Below, piece by piece: positions 57,701-63,700 of a stretch of DNA of 64,000 nucleotides. Numbering within the stretch: position 1 is the first letter of the stretch; every line of letters begins with the position of its first letter. The stretch is from Ascidia mentula (lineage: Eukaryota; Chordata; Ascidiacea; Phlebobranchia; Ascidiidae): contig OX387200.1 in NCBI GenBank assembly GCA_947561715.1, positions 19,346,501 through 19,410,500 on the forward strand, read 5' to 3'. The notes under the pieces were generated by a model. The model saw only the letters and a program-made list of their open reading frames with translations, was not told the DNA's origin and did not search any database. The translations under genes were made by a program, and so were the position numbers.

Positions 57701-60700
57701 GGATTATGTCACATGCAAAAAACTGATGGCAGTTAGCTATCATTATTTAACATTTGTAGGTAGAGAACAATGTGGTTAAAGGAGAATCAAACCACACTTA
57801 CTTTTTATGAATAAACATATCTTAAACTGAGCTCTGTATATGAATGCAAAGTAAAAGGTGAAAAATTCACTTTAATCTGGATTCCCCATATGTAAAACAA
57901 GCAACGGTTATCTGGAATTGGCAATGATGCAGAAATGATATTAGAGATTATAAAGAGCTTTTGTTAGGAACATTGTATAATTATATTTCTTTTGATGCAG
58001 GGCTAATTGCATTTTATTAATTTGTTCTTCTGGCACATCTAAATGTAACTTTAATTCATTGATGTTTCACCTAGTTAATAAAAGTTATGTTTAATTGTTT
58101 GACAAGAACAGATAAGTTCATTTTGTTTTTACGTTTAATTACATAATATTTTGAACATTTTTTCTCAAACAAAATTGAGATTAAGGAAGCTCTGTTGTGT
58201 TTGATTGAAACATAACGAAGGACTTTTTGAGGAAATGTCCTAGTTTAAGATTATAGTATTGTGTACAGTAAGATTATGCTTGTATGGTTATTTTAGTAAC
58301 TTGTTGTCTAAAGATTTGCCATCCATATGCCCAAACTACAATGGACCACATTCAATGGATTGTTTAAAAGAGGTTTGGGATTCTGCTGGTTGTTTACCAG
58401 AGGGCGAAGAATATCCACCAAAACTTGTTGATTCAAGATTTAACGAATTGTCCGGCTTGGATTATCGGTGAATTATCAAAAATTTATGCCGATTTATTGC
58501 ATGTTTCATGTATATATTTTATTCAAGTTTAAGTCTTACATAGCTCAAATGCGTTTGACAAATATTTACATTAACCTTTTGTTAAGGATGCTTGTATCTG
58601 AAATAAAAGATATAAAAACAGATGCTGACAATGGTTCGCGCACTGGACAACTAAACTGTTTTGGAATAGGTTGGATTTGGTGATTATGTATATTACATGT
58701 TGACACTGACTTCCTGGTGTAACTTCTAGAATTGCCGAAAAATTGTCCTACATACGGAGGTCCGCACTCTATGGATTGCCTTAAAAAGGTCTGGTCTTCT
58801 GTTGGATGTTTGCCTGCAGGGGATGAATATCCGGAGAAACTCTCTAAACCTGAATTTGATTTTTTGTCAGGACTTACTTACAGGTGATTGTTTTGTGAAA
58901 GTGCAGTTTCCGCTTGTGTTAGTATATGTATCATATGTGCATAGTTTCGGTTCTGGGCAAAACTGAATGTATGTATTGTTTCAGAAATCTGTTGAATCGA
59001 ATAAACAAAACCAAATCAGACGCAGATAATGGAGATGCATCAGAAGTGCTTGCATGTTTTGGAACTGGTAAACATTAACTGATGAAAAAACTTTTTTTAT
59101 AAAATCTAAATTTTTCCACAGTACTTCCTACATCCTGTACAACTTTCAGTGGACCACATTCTTTGAATTGTTTAAAATCTGTTTGGAATTCTGTTGGTTG
59201 TTTTCCAGAGGGTGCAGAATATCCAGACAAGTTGACTACTACCCAAAGAAATACTCTCTCAAAAATGTCTTATATGTAATTTAGTCTTTGTCAACCTTTT
59301 GTACAAGATTTATAGGTAAGACAACACTTTTTTGTTTCTATTTGCAGAGTTCTTGTGGCCGAAATGAATTCGACCAAGACAGATGCTGATACTGGAGATG
59401 ATCGTGCCCAAACCAATTGCTATGGGATAGGTAAGAGGAATGTTACAACTCTGTGTAAAAAAATCTTGTTAGTTTATTCTTCAATCAGAGTTGAACTTAT
59501 TAGGGTTGTGCAACATCTGCTCGATCTGTTTGTTGGACACCTAATTAAAAAATTATTGTCAAACTCTTGTATTTTAAAACATTGTTACAAAATTAGTCCA
59601 TTTGTAACAATGTAGGTAATTAGCACACATCTTTAGAAATCCTTCTTAATTCTTGGAGTTGCTTTGCCATTGTCCAAAATGCATTAGTCTACTCTCAGTA
59701 TTGTAGTTGCTATACTTTTTTAAACTAGCTTTTTTGAAAAGTTTTGCCTGCCGTTTGTCCTACCTTCAATGGACGCCATTCGATGGATTGTTTAAAAAAG
59801 GTTTGGATTTCTGCTGGTTGTTTGCAAGTGGGTCAGGAATATCCAGAAAAACTTGACAATTCAGAAGTTAACAGATTGTCTAGATTGGCGTACACGTGAG
59901 TCAATGACGGTCAATATATTTTTTTCTTGTTTGAACATAAATTTTGAAATATAAAGGACACTAGTTTCTGAAATGGAAGATGTTAAAGCATTAGCTGATG
60001 GTGGATCAAGTAATGGACAACTAAATTGTTTTGGAACAGGTTAGTTGGGTTGGGTATTCTTATATCTATATATTTTTGGGACACTGACTATCTGTTGTAA
60101 TGTTTAGATTTGCCAAAAAGTTGTCCTACATATAATGGTCCACACTCTGTTGCTTGTCTGAAAACTGTCTGGTCTTCTGTTGGATGTTTGCCTGCTGGAA
60201 CTGAATATCCTGATAAACTCTCAAATTCTGAAATTACTGCTTTGTCACACCTTACCTACAAGTGAATTTTTTAGTGATATTAAACATATTTAAACATATG
60301 CATATGTCAATTTCCATTGATGTACTTTTTTTATCAAAAACATTGTGATAAGAATTCTGACTAAATTATGGAAATAAAGTACAGAAGCAACTTATATAAT
60401 TATGGACTTGACCTTCATAAGATGCTAGTGTTTGCTCAGTGTGTCTTGAATTTGTTGTGAAATAAATGTTTTATGTATGGATGCACCGAAAGTTTGGTTT
60501 GCCGGATTTGTTCAGCTGAAACTATCAGCGTTGCATGCATTAAAAAAGTTTGTTTTGGCCGAATATTTCTGCAAAATTTGGCCGAAACTGAAACTTTTTG
60601 TACTTCATGTAACGCTGATACACAAAGTTTACAAAAGGTCAGAATCCTTGTTTAAACTATACGAATTTCTTCGTTTCTTTTGTTTATTTTCTCAGAAAAT

Positions 60701-63700
60701 ATGAAAATCAACTTTTAGCAGTTGGTGCAGAAGACGAGGTTATTCTTTAAGCGTCAAAAAGGCTGTATGATAGGATTAGATCCAACCCAGTACATGTTTT
60801 GCTTAAATTGATTGCGTATAAAGAGATGATATACCAAAATTTGTTTCAGCTTATTGGGCCGAATTAATTTGGCAACTTTTGCCGAATATTCGGTTTGGCC
60901 GAATACAAAAATAGCTGTTTCGGTGCATCACTAGTTTTATTGACAAAAGCGTTTGTGAGATTACTTTTAGTTTTGTGAAGACGAAAGTTTGTTTGTAAGG
61001 TAAACTTACTGTTTTTTTTAGAAAATTAATAGGTCAAATGAACACAACCAAAGTAGAAGCTGATAGTGGAGATGCATCACAAGTGCTTGCATGTTATGGA
61101 ACTGGTAAACCTCACTTGACACTAAAGACTCTTTTGTTGAGAATTTAATGTTTTCTGCAGTACTTCCTACTTCCTGTACAACATTTAGTGGACCACATTC
61201 TTTGGATTGTTTGAAATCTGTTTGGGATTTGGTTGGTTGTTTGCCACAAGGTGCAGAATACCCAGACAATTTGACTTCCTCCCAGAGGGATGATTTGTCA
61301 AAAATGACTTATAAGTAATTTATTTTTGTTGACCATTTGTAAAAGATTTATTGGTAAGTTAACATTGTTTTGTTTCTTTGCACAGAGATCTTGTGGCCTA
61401 CATGACTTCAACCAAGACTGATGCTGATACAGGGAATAACATAGAACAGAATAATTGCTATGGAATAGGTGTGAATTACAACTTTAACTTCTTCATTTTT
61501 TGATTTTAATAGGATAGAACAATAATCTATGTATGAGAATGTTTTTGCTTAAAAATACTTTGTTAAAAACTTTTACTACCTAAGAATGTATTCAATTAAG
61601 ATTGAGAACTAAAGTAATAAAATACAACAGAATTTGGGTTAATCCTGATTCAATGTTTCGATGTTGTTTTAGATTGTTTGCAGATGTTTCTGTCATTGCT
61701 TTTGTTGTGTAGTTTACACGATAATAGTAAAAGTGATCTTAATTAAAGACATCTTAGTATCTCCAAGATTAGAAACAGCCCTGCAACAACCTTATCGCTG
61801 AATAAATTTGTTAACCTTGATCGCTGAATAAACTTGGGATTATGTCACATGCGAAACATTGATGGCAGTTAGTAATGGTTGTTAAAAGTTGCAGGTAGAG
61901 AACTACGTGGTTAAACTAGAATCCAACCACACATACTTGTTGTAAATATACATTAATTACCAGAGTTCTGTATATGAATGCAAAATAAAACAAAAGTTCA
62001 CTCAAATCCTGATTCCCTATGTGTAAAACAAGCAATACTTATCTGGAATTGGTAATGCTCCAGAATTTGTATTCCATTTCATAATAAGCATTTTTTTGGG
62101 AAAATAGTAGTAATATGTTGCTGTTGCTGAAAGGCATTTTGCATTTCAATTGATTTGATCTTCTGGTACATTTAAACCTAACTTTTTTTCACCGTTGTTT
62201 CACCTAGAAAATAAAAGTTATGTTTGATTGTACCAGGAAAACTTATTAATAAAAAATATGTTTACCTTAAACTGGATAAAAAATTGGAGCTGTTTCCCAT
62301 ATACAAAATTTAGATGAACTAAGCTCTGTTGTATTGGTTGAATAGTATCAAAAGAAGCTTTTGTTATGAAAATTACGTTTTCCTTCAACTTAATAAAAAA
62401 ATTGAGCAGTTTCCAATAAACAGACTTTAGATGAACTAAGATGTGTTGTATTTAATTGGAAAGTTTGAAAAGTCTTTTTGATGAAATTTCGTTTAAGATT
62501 ATTGATTGGTGTACAGAACGATTGTGTTTGTGTGCTTGTTTTAATTAACGTTTTGTCTAAAGTTTTGCCACGCATTTGCCCAAGCTACAATGGACCACAT
62601 TCAATGGATTGTTTAAAAGAGGTTTGGGCTTTTGCTGGTTGTTTACCAGAGGGTGAAGAATATCCACCAAACCTCGTTGATTCACAAGTTAACAGATTGT
62701 CCGGTTTGAATTATCGGTAAGTCATTAAAAATTTTTGCTGATATATTTCATGTATCAAGTTTAAGTTCAAACGTTTTTTCCCATTACTTACAATCACCCT
62801 TTTTGGTGAAGGATACTTGTGTCTGAAATGGAGTATATATTTGTAGGAAATGATAAATGTTTTGTACTGTTGTAGGGAATTAACAGATGAAATGAACACA
62901 ACAAAAGCAGATGCTGACAGTGGATCGCCTACTGAACAACTAAACTGTTTTGGAATAGGTTTGGTTTAGTGTTTATGTTTAGTATATGTCCACACTGACT
63001 ATCTGATGTAACGTTTAGATTTGCCAAACCCTTGTCCCACATACGGAGGTCCACACACCATGGATTGTCTTAAAAAGGTCTGGTCTTCTGTTGGATGTTT
63101 ACCTGCAGGGGATGAGTATCCTGAGAAACTTTCTGATGTTGAATTTGATTTTTTGTCAGAACGTACTTACCGGTAACTGTTTTGTTGATGTGCACTATTA
63201 CCATTGCATTAGTATGTGTATCATATGTGCTTAGTTTCAGTTCTGGTGAAAAGTGAATGTTTATATATTTTTCAGGGTTTTGTTGAGTAAAATGAACAAA
63301 ACCAAATCAGATGCAGATAATGGAGATGCATCAGAAGTGCTTGCATGTTTTGGAGCTGGTAAACTTCACATAATAAGAAAAACTTTTATAATAAATCCAA
63401 AATTTTCCACAGTACTTCCCACTTCCTGTACAACATTTAGTGGACCACATTCTTTAGATTGTTTAAGATCTGTTTGGAATTCTGTTGGTTGTTTACCTGA
63501 GGGTGCAGAATACCCAGACAAGTTGACTCCCACCCAGAGAAATACTCTCTCAAAAATGACTTATATGTAATTTTGTTTTTGTTCACCCTTTGTAAAAGAT
63601 TTATAGGTAAGTTAACATTTTTTTGTTTCTTTGCACAGAAATCTTGTGGCCAGCATGAATTTAACCAAGACAGATGCTGATACTGGAGATGACGTTGCCC

